From Altererythrobacter rubellus (GTDB taxonomy: Bacteria > Pseudomonadota > Alphaproteobacteria > Sphingomonadales > Sphingomonadaceae), in contig NZ_CP127221.1 in the NCBI RefSeq assembly GCF_030284385.1, positions 1,736,001 to 1,800,000 of the forward strand: a stretch of DNA of 64,000 nt. The letters run 5' to 3'. The notes under the pieces were generated by a model that ran no database searches, had not been told where the DNA came from, and saw only the letters and a program-made list of their open reading frames with translations. Below are positions 10,101 to 18,209 of the stretch, piece after piece. Numbering within the stretch: the stretch's first letter is position 1; the number at the start of each line of letters is the position of its first letter. The translations under genes were made by a program, and so were the position numbers.

Positions 10101-10619
10101 ATTATCGCGCTCGGCCGCGACCAGCATATCGGTCAGCACGTCTCGCGCCAGCAACACCCGTTCACGATCCTCTATCGGGCGCATTCCGGGCATCATCCCG
10201 GCCTCATTGGGGAAATTTGCAAGCAACCATTGCGAGAAAGCGTGGATGGTGTCGATACGCAGTCCGCCACCCGGACAATCGAGCACACTGGCAAACAACG
10301 TCCTTGCGCGATCACGTTTTTCCGGACTGTTCGAAGCCCCGATATGCTCAAGCTCTTTGCCAAGTTTCGCGCTGTCGATCTGCACCCAGCGTGCCAACAC
10401 CGAATTGATCCGGTTTGCCATCTCCGCCGCGCCCGCTTTCGTGAACGTCAGACAAAGTATCTGCGAAGGATCAACATGGGGTTGCAGCAGCAGCCGCAAA
10501 ACGCGCGCGGAAAGAACCTGGGTCTTTCCTGTGCCGGCAGAGGCGGACAGCCAGACGCTGTCCTCGGGTGCAACCGCCGCGCGCTGGTTGTACTTGAGGG
10601 GGAAGACTGCACCGCTCAT
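7152..10619 (-). CDS. addA: Double-strand break repair helicase-nuclease AddA
   Basis: AddA is the UvrD-type helicase and nuclease subunit of AddAB, which processes double-strand ends for RecA; it is the alphaproteobacterial counterpart of RecBCD. The 1155 residues show the Q-motif and Walker A (SASAGTGKTQ, about residues 25-34), motif II LVDEAQDTNEVQW, the motif VHGSKGLQAPIV and motif VI LLYVAMTRAEE. The C-terminal PD-(D/E)XK nuclease shows GTIDRILI...IVDFKTARRP. The start overlaps the addB stop (ATGA), so the two subunits are translationally coupled. Confidence 0.95.
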   Translation of the reverse strand: MSGAVFPLKYNQRAAVAPEDSVWLSASAGTGKTQVLSARVLRLLLQPHVDPSQILCLTFTKAGAAEMANRINSVLARWVQIDSAKLGKELEHIGASNSPEKRDRARTLFASVLDCPGGGLRIDTIHAFSQWLLANFPNEAGMMPGMRPIEDRERVLLARDVLTDMLVAAERDNDTATLKTVAEFTLGKGQDALQKWLMRCANSTELWYGPGAWQPPMAPQVRQLLGIPSDADEAWAQDALSPDVFPDHQLQTMLPVMESWSAKTGAETAAFIREWLPLGVTGRAERYDQFYKTVLTANGAPRQMKKPAQEDPSLPGRQEEIAEALAIFDERRSLLELSEFLAPALELGRVFALRWDAAKMREGLLDFDDLIQKAAALLRQKDAADWIRFKLDRRFDHILVDEAQDTNEVQWRIIDALIDDYFSGLGASGDKLRTIFAVGDYKQAIFGFQGTSPENFRKAKERVKASILSAVQNAAETRHNSRQRELQDLDLGQSFRTSYPVLDFVDRAVEAIGPTALGLQDDYKHHEGQTRAGLVTLWNPVHDTRDSGESDDREGGEEGWLAKHDRKNAERIARQVQRWLDGSEPFALEKGEHRNVRPGDIMVLVRSRKDLAGLIVARLHARGVPVAGVDRLRLGEPLAVKDLMSALRFASQPLDDLELANLLSSPLIGWSQDDLLAYVPREKKKRLWHHLRGHEAPFVHATVERLRELLALADYETPQALLEWILVGPWQARRKLVSRLGQEANDPINELVNSAFAYESGNTPSLAGFIQWFDVGEGELKRDPDGAPDLVRVMTVHGSKGLQAPIVILADATSKPGDVRELELEENAPSLDASDDVRRIPLPGVKSEQRKGRLEEAHELAKAKELQEHWRLLYVAMTRAEEALFIGGSLGPKTKEPHPDSWYARLTPLMGDVVLEDDIWLGRREYGTRAKPVLETAKAIAEIEFAVPQWLKTPIGPEPKPPRPLAPSSAGEDHGSDPPLPLDQVQHAAKRGVLIHALLERLPDVPADDRARLATKWLARNGREFDEVAQHEMRDLALRVLETPEFSDVFGPDSLAEVPMAATVAGQVIAGTIDRILIKDDAITIVDFKTARRPTSTADSVPDSILKQMAAYALALEAIYPGRTIRAGVLYTQTPQLIEIPQELIALHKNAFVDG

Positions 10620-13600
10620 GCCGACGCCTCCTCATAGTCATCGACCAAGTTGGCCTGCCACTCATCCAGACGCATCAATTGATCATAGTCATTGTAGCCT
10701 GGATAATCCGGGTTCAGCTTCGCAGTGAAAGGATTATCGCCTTTGACAAATTGAGTGATGGCTTTGCGCAGAAACTCTTCATGTTTGGGCAGGAACTCGG
10801 CGGGTTCAATGCCACTCCGTTTCTGTCCGTCCTTCCAAGGTGTAGACACAAATCCGAAATCGCCATCGTCCTTGGCCAGCGACCAATACTCGAAACGCGA
10901 CGTGACACCACTGTATCCAGCAAAGTCGCCATCCCGTGCGATCAATCCCATCGTGCCCATCTGCAGGGCATAGCCTGCTTCAACTTGAGCGGCCGAAGGT
11001 GGCTTGCCTGTCTTGTAGTCAACAATCGCAAGTGAACCATCGTCCATCCGGTCAATCCGGTCAGCGCGCCCATAAACCCGCACGCCGTCAAATGTCATCG
11101 AGCCTTGGGGTTCAACCGCTACAATCGCCCGATCTTCCAGAACGGCGACCTCTCGCTCAACCCACTCAAGCCCGGCCAGCAGACGCGGCTGCCACAACCC
11201 GCGCAAGAGCGGGTGAATGTTAGCCTCATCCAGAACCTTCGCTACAATCCCGGCAATGCTGACGGTATTGCCGTTCAAATTTGCCTCATGCCAACGCTGA
11301 AGAATCGTATGCGCTTGCGTGCCTTGCCAGGCGAAATCACGCGACGGATCTGCATCCAGCGGATCAAGCTTGCGCAATGCCAGAATTTTGTCCGCATAGA
11401 ACTGGTATGGATCACCCAGCAGCCGGTCGAGACCCGTTACATTGATTGCGACATTGCGCAGCTCCAACGACGGTTTCGGTTCGGGTCTCGGGTAGGCATC
11501 CCGTTCGCCAGCGTCGCGGTCGATCGCATCGACCAATTGCGCGACCTCGCTAAATTCATGCGCTTTCGCGTTTTCGCCCAGCAGCGCTTCGATACGCAGG
11601 AGAAAACGGGACGGGATCGTAGGCCCGTCCATGTCGCGTATAGCGCGGGTCAAAACGACGTCAGGCGCGCCCAGCGCACCCGCCAGATCATGCGCCGCTA
11701 GACCAATTCGGAATTCCGGGCCGGGCATTCCCAATGCGCGCAAAATAGCTGGCGCCAGCAGTGGATCAGGCGACGGAGCTTGCGGCCACGTCCCCTCATT
11801 CAAACCGCCACAAATCACCACATCAGCACGCGTCATGCGGGCTTCAAGCAAGCCGTAAATGGCTACGCGCGGATGGCCGCCATAGGGTGGGCGGACGGAC
11901 ACTTGCTCCATCGCATCGCGCAAAGCGGAGTGCAGCTCTTCCAGCGATATCTTTGTCCCCACGTCACGCGCATGGAGGCGCAGTTCTTCAACCAGCCGAG
12001 ACAAAGCGCGTCCGTCTTCATTTCGCCAGACCGCTTCGCCTGCCATCGCTTCTGCAGTAGCGGACAACACATCTATGGTGTCCGCGAGCCCGATCAGGTC
12101 ACTTTGCCCGGCAAGGTCGATAATCGGCTGCAGCAAGTTTTCCACCTCACTCCACCAATCTGCAACACCAGCGTCACTCGCGACCTTTCGCAGGCTTTCC
12201 AGCCCGGGTGCAGGCCGCGGCCCACGCAGCTTTCTTTCGAATGCGCGCAACGCCCTGAGCCAATCCGCGCGTGCATCATCTTGCTTCACCAGCGGGTGGC
12301 CAAGCGCGGCAATCAGCTGGACTGGCGCTAACTCCTCAACCGCAAGTTCCGCCAGTTGCAGAGCGAAGCGACCAGCAGGCGTGAGCGACAATGGCATGCC
12401 TGCGGTATCGTCCGCTTCGATGTTCCAGCGCGTCAAATGCTGCACCACGCGCCGCGCCAATGTGCGATCGGGTGTGACGACCGAAACGCGCTTCTCAGGC
12501 TGTTCCAAAGCTTCACGCACCAGAATGGCGATTGCTTGCGCCTCGTCCTCCGAAGTCGCGCAGGCAAGCGTCTTCACGCCCGAAAGCCTGCGTTTGTCAG
12601 CAGGCAAATCGACCCAGGCTTTGCTCGCTTCCGGTGGCAGGAATAGCGAGGAGATCGCGTGACTGCGCTCTGGCGGGGCCGCGCTCATGCCCTTGCGATG
12701 CCATTGCCGAACCTCTTCCCGCGCTACGCCCATCCGGTGCAGCAGGAGCTTCAAGTGATACTGCGGGTGCGTAGCCGCTTCACGCGCTGAGAATGGCAAT
12801 TCGTCCGGCTCGGGCGAACGCCCTGCCCGACCCAGTTCATCCCAGCCATTATCTGGCATCGAAAGATCAAGATCGGGCAGAATAACGGCGCCGTTCGGCA
12901 AGTCCGCGATCCGGCGCAGCATCCGCGCCAGAGCTGGCGAAGCGCTTGTCACTCCGGCGGCCACAATGGGCGTTTCTGGTGGAGCATCTTTCCATCGCCG
13001 TGAAGCTTTATCGAACAGCATGTTGCGCCGTGTCGCCAGATCGACTTCGCCGCGTTCGTCCAATTCCGCCTGCCAAAGCGTTTGCACCAGCTTGAACAGT
13101 TTGGTGTTGCGCTGCCAATGTTCGGATAGCTCTGTATGCGCGCCCAGAACACGCTCACTAAGAAAGTCATTAAAGCTGATTTCCTCTGCGATCAGCCTAT
13201 CCATGGTGCCTGCCAATTCGCGCGACATGCGGAGCAACGCCGCATCACCCGAAATGTGTTGCCCCTCGCGTTCCATGGCGGTGCGCAAATGGCTTGCTAG
13301 AACCAGCCATCGCCGCGTCGGATCAGCAGCCGCCGGGATGTCTGACGCACCCAAAGGATCGAGCAAGGCGCCCAGCGCTTCATTGAGGTCATGATCGCCG
13401 ATCATGACCATGCGCGGCATCAAGAGGCCGTTCGCATCGCCTTGCATTCCATAGTGACGGATGAAGGCTTCACTCACGCTGCGGGCGGTCCTGCTGGACG
13501 GCAAAAGCAAGGTCAGACGGGCAAGGCCCACGCCCTCCTCGCTATAGCGCGGGACAAGACCCGCCACGAGCGCATCCGCGAAACCGCGATGAGCGGCAAT

Positions 13601-13633
13601 TGAATAGATACTTGGCTGTTTCGCTTCAGCCAC
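10616..13633 (-). CDS. addB: Double-strand break repair protein AddB
   Basis: AddB is the partner of AddA. The N-terminal two thirds is a degenerate helicase fold without Walker A, which in this family recognises regulatory Chi-like sites. The C-terminus is a nuclease domain with RADRIDRMDDGSLAIVDYKTGK, and LLLPSSRTARSVSEAF near the start is typical of alphaproteobacterial AddB. The length is 1005 residues. The start overlaps the end of murU by eight bases and the stop overlaps the addA start. Confidence 0.93.
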   Translation of the reverse strand: MAEAKQPSIYSIAAHRGFADALVAGLVPRYSEEGVGLARLTLLLPSSRTARSVSEAFIRHYGMQGDANGLLMPRMVMIGDHDLNEALGALLDPLGASDIPAAADPTRRWLVLASHLRTAMEREGQHISGDAALLRMSRELAGTMDRLIAEEISFNDFLSERVLGAHTELSEHWQRNTKLFKLVQTLWQAELDERGEVDLATRRNMLFDKASRRWKDAPPETPIVAAGVTSASPALARMLRRIADLPNGAVILPDLDLSMPDNGWDELGRAGRSPEPDELPFSAREAATHPQYHLKLLLHRMGVAREEVRQWHRKGMSAAPPERSHAISSLFLPPEASKAWVDLPADKRRLSGVKTLACATSEDEAQAIAILVREALEQPEKRVSVVTPDRTLARRVVQHLTRWNIEADDTAGMPLSLTPAGRFALQLAELAVEELAPVQLIAALGHPLVKQDDARADWLRALRAFERKLRGPRPAPGLESLRKVASDAGVADWWSEVENLLQPIIDLAGQSDLIGLADTIDVLSATAEAMAGEAVWRNEDGRALSRLVEELRLHARDVGTKISLEELHSALRDAMEQVSVRPPYGGHPRVAIYGLLEARMTRADVVICGGLNEGTWPQAPSPDPLLAPAILRALGMPGPEFRIGLAAHDLAGALGAPDVVLTRAIRDMDGPTIPSRFLLRIEALLGENAKAHEFSEVAQLVDAIDRDAGERDAYPRPEPKPSLELRNVAINVTGLDRLLGDPYQFYADKILALRKLDPLDADPSRDFAWQGTQAHTILQRWHEANLNGNTVSIAGIVAKVLDEANIHPLLRGLWQPRLLAGLEWVEREVAVLEDRAIVAVEPQGSMTFDGVRVYGRADRIDRMDDGSLAIVDYKTGKPPSAAQVEAGYALQMGTMGLIARDGDFAGYSGVTSRFEYWSLAKDDGDFGFVSTPWKDGQKRSGIEPAEFLPKHEEFLRKAITQFVKGDNPFTAKLNPDYPGYNDYDQLMRLDEWQANLVDDYEEASA

Positions 13634-14342
13634 GCTGCAGCGCTGCTTCTGTCGGCGCTATCGCTTCTGGCGTGCCGACTTCAAACCATTGTCCTGTGAA
13701 AGATGCCCCAAACAGGCGTCCTTCCTCGATCGCGCGGTTCCAGAGGAGGTTGGTTGAGAAAGCGCCCTCTGGCGCTTCACGCATCAAGCGATGCGAGACC
13801 AGCTGGATTCCCGTATAGATAAAGGGTGCAATGCGACCGCTGATGCGGCGGCGAAGGCGACCGAGCGGATCCATGTGGAAGTCACCCGCGCCACTGAAAT
13901 TGACCGCGCGCGCATGCGGCACCACAAGCAGCAAAGCGTCCATCTCGTCCGGATTCCAGCGATTGGACAGGTCATGGAATGCGCTGCTCGGCCCATCCAG
14001 CCAGATATTGTCCGAATTGAGCGAAAAGAACGGATCGGGCAGCCGCGGCAATGCCTTCAACATGCCGCCACCCGTTTCGAGCAGCTCCTCACGTTCATCG
14101 GAGATAGTCACCGCAGGAGCAGCGCGCCCGACGATATGCGCTTCCAGCGCATCCGCGAGATAATGCACATTGACCACAGCTTTAGCGACCCCTGCATCTT
14201 CGAGCCGGTCCAGCGCATGATCGATCAGCGGTTTTCCAGCCACGCGCACCAGTGGCTTGGGCTGACTAGCGGTAAGCGGACGCATCCGCTTACCCATCCC
14301 GGCCGCCAAAATCATCGCAGTATCCGACGCCAGTTCGCTCAT
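13626..14342 (-). CDS. murU: Nucleotidyltransferase, probable MurNAc-1-phosphate uridylyltransferase MurU
   Basis: This is a 238-residue sugar-phosphate nucleotidyltransferase. The N-terminal signature AAGMGKRMRPLTASQPKPLVRV binds the nucleotide triphosphate, and LNSDNIWLDG carries the metal-binding Asp. Because it sits directly after an anomeric sugar kinase, it most likely makes UDP-MurNAc from MurNAc-1-phosphate in the peptidoglycan recycling route that bypasses fosfomycin-sensitive MurA (AmgK-MurU, known from Pseudomonas). A related sugar substrate is possible. It overlaps amgK by four bases and addB by eight. Confidence 0.85.
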   Translation of the reverse strand: MSELASDTAMILAAGMGKRMRPLTASQPKPLVRVAGKPLIDHALDRLEDAGVAKAVVNVHYLADALEAHIVGRAAPAVTISDEREELLETGGGMLKALPRLPDPFFSLNSDNIWLDGPSSAFHDLSNRWNPDEMDALLLVVPHARAVNFSGAGDFHMDPLGRLRRRISGRIAPFIYTGIQLVSHRLMREAPEGAFSTNLLWNRAIEEGRLFGASFTGQWFEVGTPEAIAPTEAALQRG

Positions 14343-15346
14343 GCGATTGTCCCTCCGCCGCTGCGGCGAATTTCATCGGGAATGTTCGCATCAAACCAAT
14401 CGGCAACGGGTGAAAGAGCCGGATGCAGAAGGTCGCGCTCCATCAACGCCCAAACACGCGGGATGTAATCGAGATATTTCGGCTTGCCATCCCGCTTGCA
14501 TAACCGTGTGAAGATACCGACGATCTTGGTGTTCCGCTGCGCGCCGAGCACGGCATAGTCCGCCTCGAAATCTTCTCCCGCATGCGCAGCAGAAACGTAT
14601 CGGTCCAGCATCGCGCGCTCTAACGCCGGCGCAACATCGCGGCGCGCATCCTGCAATAAAGAAACCAGATCGTAGGCGGGATGGCCCACCAAAGCGTCCT
14701 GGAAATCGATGAGGCCTTGCTCGCCCTCTGCACCGCCAGCCCCGTTCAGGATCATGATGTTCTCGGCGTGGTAATCCCGCAGAACAGTGACCCCCGGTTG
14801 CTGCCGCGCCAACACCGGTGAAAGAACCGCGTCCCAGGCTTTGATGAAGCCGGCTTCATCCACGTTCAAACCAGCCGCCGGGCAATACCATTCGGTCAAC
14901 AGCCCAACTTCGCGTTGGTACACCGACATATCGTATGACTCGAGCGGGCCGGCTTTGTGCTGATGCAGCTTCACCAAAGTGTCTATCGCCTGCGCATAGA
15001 TTGCGGTCTCTGTCTCTGGTCTCGCCTCGATCCATTCACGCATTCGATCGTTGCCAAAGTCCTCGATCAGCAACCACCCAGCATCCAGATCCTGCGCCAA
15101 CAATTCGGGCGCGCGCATATCGTTATCGAGCAACCATTCGGCCACAAATACGAACGGTCTCGGGTCCTCGTGAGGCGGAGGTGCGTGCATCAACATTGCG
15201 GTATTTGCACCATTGCGCAGCCGGAAATAGCGCCTGAAAGACGCATCCCCCGGGATCGCCTCAATCGACGCTTCACCCCAACCCGCACCAGTGATGAAAC
15301 CTTGCAAACCTTCAGGCAGAACAGTCATGGCAAACGGCTTAGCCAC
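14339..15346 (-). CDS. amgK: Phosphotransferase, probable anomeric MurNAc/GlcNAc kinase AmgK
   Basis: This is a 335-residue protein of the aminoglycoside phosphotransferase fold. The catalytic loop is RDYHAENIMIL and the metal loop is LIDFQDALVGHPAYDLVSLL. The N-terminus (GDASFRRYFRLR) is typical of the AmgK branch, which phosphorylates the anomeric hydroxyl of recovered cell-wall amino sugars in the cytoplasm. Immediate coupling to the uridylyltransferase downstream supports this over antibiotic modification. It overlaps tsaE upstream by 22 bases. Confidence 0.85.
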   Translation of the reverse strand: MAKPFAMTVLPEGLQGFITGAGWGEASIEAIPGDASFRRYFRLRNGANTAMLMHAPPPHEDPRPFVFVAEWLLDNDMRAPELLAQDLDAGWLLIEDFGNDRMREWIEARPETETAIYAQAIDTLVKLHQHKAGPLESYDMSVYQREVGLLTEWYCPAAGLNVDEAGFIKAWDAVLSPVLARQQPGVTVLRDYHAENIMILNGAGGAEGEQGLIDFQDALVGHPAYDLVSLLQDARRDVAPALERAMLDRYVSAAHAGEDFEADYAVLGAQRNTKIVGIFTRLCKRDGKPKYLDYIPRVWALMERDLLHPALSPVADWFDANIPDEIRRSGGGTIA

Positions 15347-15762
15347 TCCCTGCCGCCTTGAACATTCGCACGGCGTGATTGGCCCACAATTTCCAGCTCG
15401 ATCGCGAGGCAGGCTAGTTCATTCGAAAAACCACCAGCCTTTTCAGGCCATTCAGCGATCAACGCAGCACCTTCGCGATAGTCATCCAACCCAAGCTCGA
15501 GGACTTCGGCCGGGTTTTCCAAGCGATAGAAATCCGCATGGACGATTGGCGGTGATAGCGCATCATAAACCTCGATGATTGTGAAGGTTGGTGACGGAAC
15601 CTCCCCCGTATGCCCCAAACCTGCGATGATGGCACGTGCCAGTGTCGTCTTCCCGGCGCCCAAATTGCCCGTGAGCGCAACGACATCACCGGCTTTCAGC
15701 TTGCGCGCAATCACCTGGCCAAACTCGGTCATGGCCGGCAGATCAGGTAATTCACGAATCAC
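15325..15762 (-). CDS. tsaE: tRNA threonylcarbamoyladenosine biosynthesis ATPase TsaE
   Basis: This is a 145-residue P-loop ATPase with GNLGAGKTTLAR as Walker A and the family-specific PSPTFTIIEVY. TsaE works with TsaB and TsaD to place the essential t6A modification at position 37 of ANN-decoding tRNAs. The other complex members are not in this window. The start lies in an overlap with divL (15759-15762) and the stop overlaps amgK, so the genes are packed into one transcript. Confidence 0.94.
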   Translation of the reverse strand: MIRELPDLPAMTEFGQVIARKLKAGDVVALTGNLGAGKTTLARAIIAGLGHTGEVPSPTFTIIEVYDALSPPIVHADFYRLENPAEVLELGLDDYREGAALIAEWPEKAGGFSNELACLAIELEIVGQSRRANVQGGREWLSRLP

Positions 15763-18098
15763 GGCAGCATGATCAAGGCGGTGGTGCCAACGCCCTTCCT
15801 GCTTTCGAGTGTCAATTTGCCGCCGTGCGCTTCAACAAACTGGCGGGCCAGGGGAACGCCAAGCCCGTCGCGCCGCTCGACCTTGCCGTCTTCGGTCACG
15901 CGCAATCCATCGAGTAAACGTGCCAACTCCTGTTTGCCCATTCCGGATCCATTGTCCGAAATCACAATCCGCGCGCCATCCTTCGTACGGGCAACGTCAA
16001 CCAGGATTTTGCCGCCGCGATCTGTAGCTGCGATGGCATTGTCGAGCAGGTGACCAATCGCACGGCTCAATTGCCTGGGGTCAGCATCAATCGCACCGCC
16101 CGCATTTCCGCGCAGGTCCAGGCTAAGTCCCTTGTCGCTGATCGCCTGCTCTCGCTCACGCACAATGCCGGTCACAAAGGGGAGCAGTTCGAGCCGCTTC
16201 TTCGAAAGCGGCAACATGCCCGCTTCACCTTGCGAGAGATCAAGCACGTTCTCGACCTGATCGGTCAGGCGGTTGACCGAATCCAGAATGGCTTGAACGT
16301 ATTCTTCCAACTGCGGACTGACGGGGCCAGCTGCACCGCTTTGAATCAACTCCGCAAAACCGCCGATCGACGTGAGCGGAGTACGAAATTCATATGACAT
16401 ATTGGCCAGGAAGCTCGCTTTCACACGATCCGCCTCTTCCAGCGCTTGATTGCGCTCACGCAGAGCGGTCTCTGCCATTTGTGAATCCGTGATGTCGAGA
16501 ACCGTCAACAGTCCATTGCCATCGGGCAAAGGCACACCCGCAAATTCAAGCGTTCGACCGCCCGCCAGCTCAACCCGCCCGCCTTTTTCCTTGCGGTCCA
16601 GCGTGGCAGACCGGATGATCTTGCCAATCGCATCCGCATGGGCAGACTTCTGCAGATTTGGCGCGATTGCTTCGATCAACTTGTCGGCAGAAGGGTGACC
16701 GTCAAGCGCTTCGGGTTCAATGCCCCAGATTCCCGCAAAGCTGCGGTTCCAAAGCTGAAGTGACCCATCTGGAGCGAACACAGCGATCGCCTCGAACAGG
16801 CTGTCGAGCATGGCCGTTCGCGTTCGCAGCAAGGTGTCGCGCGTGGCGGATTCGGCCAATTGCTCTGTGCGATCTTCGGCGAAAAGAACCAAGCCGCCAT
16901 CCGGCATAGGTTGACCGACAATCCGAAGATGTTGCCCCGCACCGAGCGGCCAAGCCTCCTCCACCGCCTCGTTTAAGCTGAACCATTCGACCCGCTCGCG
17001 GCGCCAGGCGGGGAAATCTCGAACCTCTGGCGTGCGCCGTTTCTCTCGAGAATCGCTCAAGAAACGATCAAAGGGAATGTGATCGGATACGATTCCAAAT
17101 GGCAGATCGAACAGCCGAATGAAGGGTTTGTTCGCAAAGGCCAATTTCTGATCGGCGTCAAACTGAGCAACCCCAACCGACAATTGATCCAGCATGGCAC
17201 GTTGCGCTTGGCGGAATGCGCGGAATTTGCGGGCAATCTGCTCTGTTTCTTCGATATCAATCGCGTAGCCAGCAATGCCTTCGTCACCGACTGCAAGGTC
17301 GCTAACCCGCAAAAGCCTGCGCTGCCAATCAATTGTCGCAGGAGATTCCCGCTCAATCGTTTCACCGCTTGCAGCGGCTTCCTTCGCGTAATCTCGTGCT
17401 GACTTGCCTTGATGGGATTCCAACAATTCGATCTGTTTGCTGACCACTTCGTCGGCGCTTTGCGCTGCCACAGCGTCGACGTAGGCCCGATTCACCAGCT
17501 TGATATTGGCATCTTTTCCCCGGAACCACATGGGAATCGGGGCCGCCTCAATCAAACCAACCAGAGCAGTGAAATCACTTTGCGCCCGCGAAACCTGTTC
17601 GCGCAATAGAGCCAATTCGCCCTCGCTCTCGGTAAAATCGAAAATCCACACCTGCGCCGCCCCGCCTGGCGCGACTTTGGGGTCTGCCGCACACCCACGG
17701 AATGCCAGGCTGCGCCCCGCGCCATCCAATTTGATCGACATGCGAAAAGGCGCGGCAGTTCTCTGTGTGACCTTGATAGCCTGGGTCAAATCTTCAAGCT
17801 GCGCAGTTGTGAGGCCAGCGCTCGCGCCGCCGTCGAGCTCGCTCAAGAACGATGGAGGTGAATCTAGGCCAAGCCACCCAGCAAGGCGTTCATGCACCTC
17901 TAACCTGCCATCGGCAAGGACCAGCATCGGGATGGCCGGGGCTTCTTCGAGCATGCCCGAGAGCCGCGCGCTTGAACGTTTCAGAACCTCAAATTTCTGG
18001 GACCTTTGCGCTGCTCTGATCATAAGCAACGCTGCGCCCACCGTCCAAGCGGCTAGCAGTAGCCCTATCATGGCCAAAGCGGTCGGCGAAAAGTCCAT
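15759..18098 (-). CDS. divL: DivL-type cell-cycle regulator, PAS pseudo-histidine kinase with Tyr in the H-box
   Basis: This 779-residue protein has one N-terminal membrane segment (about residues 8-28) and several PAS-like domains (about 45-160, 170-290, 300-410 and 425-540). A HisKA-like helix follows, then an ATPase domain (N-box LLDNAIAA, G1 DNGSGMG, G2 DGLGVPLARQF). In the H-box, where kinases have SHELRTPL, the sequence reads MSYEFRTPL: Tyr569 replaces the phospho-accepting His. This is the hallmark of Caulobacter DivL, which uses the tyrosine-bearing domain to regulate CckA and so CtrA rather than act as a normal kinase. The gene order with ahcY, tsaE, amgK and addB fits DivL. Confidence 0.92.
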   Translation of the reverse strand: MDFSPTALAMIGLLLAAWTVGAALLMIRAAQRSQKFEVLKRSSARLSGMLEEAPAIPMLVLADGRLEVHERLAGWLGLDSPPSFLSELDGGASAGLTTAQLEDLTQAIKVTQRTAAPFRMSIKLDGAGRSLAFRGCAADPKVAPGGAAQVWIFDFTESEGELALLREQVSRAQSDFTALVGLIEAAPIPMWFRGKDANIKLVNRAYVDAVAAQSADEVVSKQIELLESHQGKSARDYAKEAAASGETIERESPATIDWQRRLLRVSDLAVGDEGIAGYAIDIEETEQIARKFRAFRQAQRAMLDQLSVGVAQFDADQKLAFANKPFIRLFDLPFGIVSDHIPFDRFLSDSREKRRTPEVRDFPAWRRERVEWFSLNEAVEEAWPLGAGQHLRIVGQPMPDGGLVLFAEDRTEQLAESATRDTLLRTRTAMLDSLFEAIAVFAPDGSLQLWNRSFAGIWGIEPEALDGHPSADKLIEAIAPNLQKSAHADAIGKIIRSATLDRKEKGGRVELAGGRTLEFAGVPLPDGNGLLTVLDITDSQMAETALRERNQALEEADRVKASFLANMSYEFRTPLTSIGGFAELIQSGAAGPVSPQLEEYVQAILDSVNRLTDQVENVLDLSQGEAGMLPLSKKRLELLPFVTGIVREREQAISDKGLSLDLRGNAGGAIDADPRQLSRAIGHLLDNAIAATDRGGKILVDVARTKDGARIVISDNGSGMGKQELARLLDGLRVTEDGKVERRDGLGVPLARQFVEAHGGKLTLESRKGVGTTALIMLP

Positions 18099-18142
18099 CG
18101 ATCCCAGCTATGCGCGGGCTGCGGCGGATGCAACCGATCACT

Positions 18143-18181
18143 AAAGAAAAGCCCCCGCAAACACATCAGTTTGCGAGGGCT
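18143..18181 (-). terminator. Rho-independent terminator after ahcY
   Basis: On the minus strand a 13-base-pair stem (AGCCCTCGCAAAC with GTTTGCGGGGGCT, one G-U pair) and a six-base loop are followed by TTTTCTTT. It lies between the ahcY stop and the divL start, so divL is probably transcribed from its own promoter. Confidence 0.85.
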
Positions 18182-18209
18182 ATCGTAGATTTTCGGACGA
18201 ACCGAGCGC

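Noticed and set aside
9693..10637. 314-codon open frame on the plus strand
   Set aside because: It runs antisense to addA throughout, has no ribosome site and its translation has no family resemblance. It follows from the high-GC codon pattern of addA.
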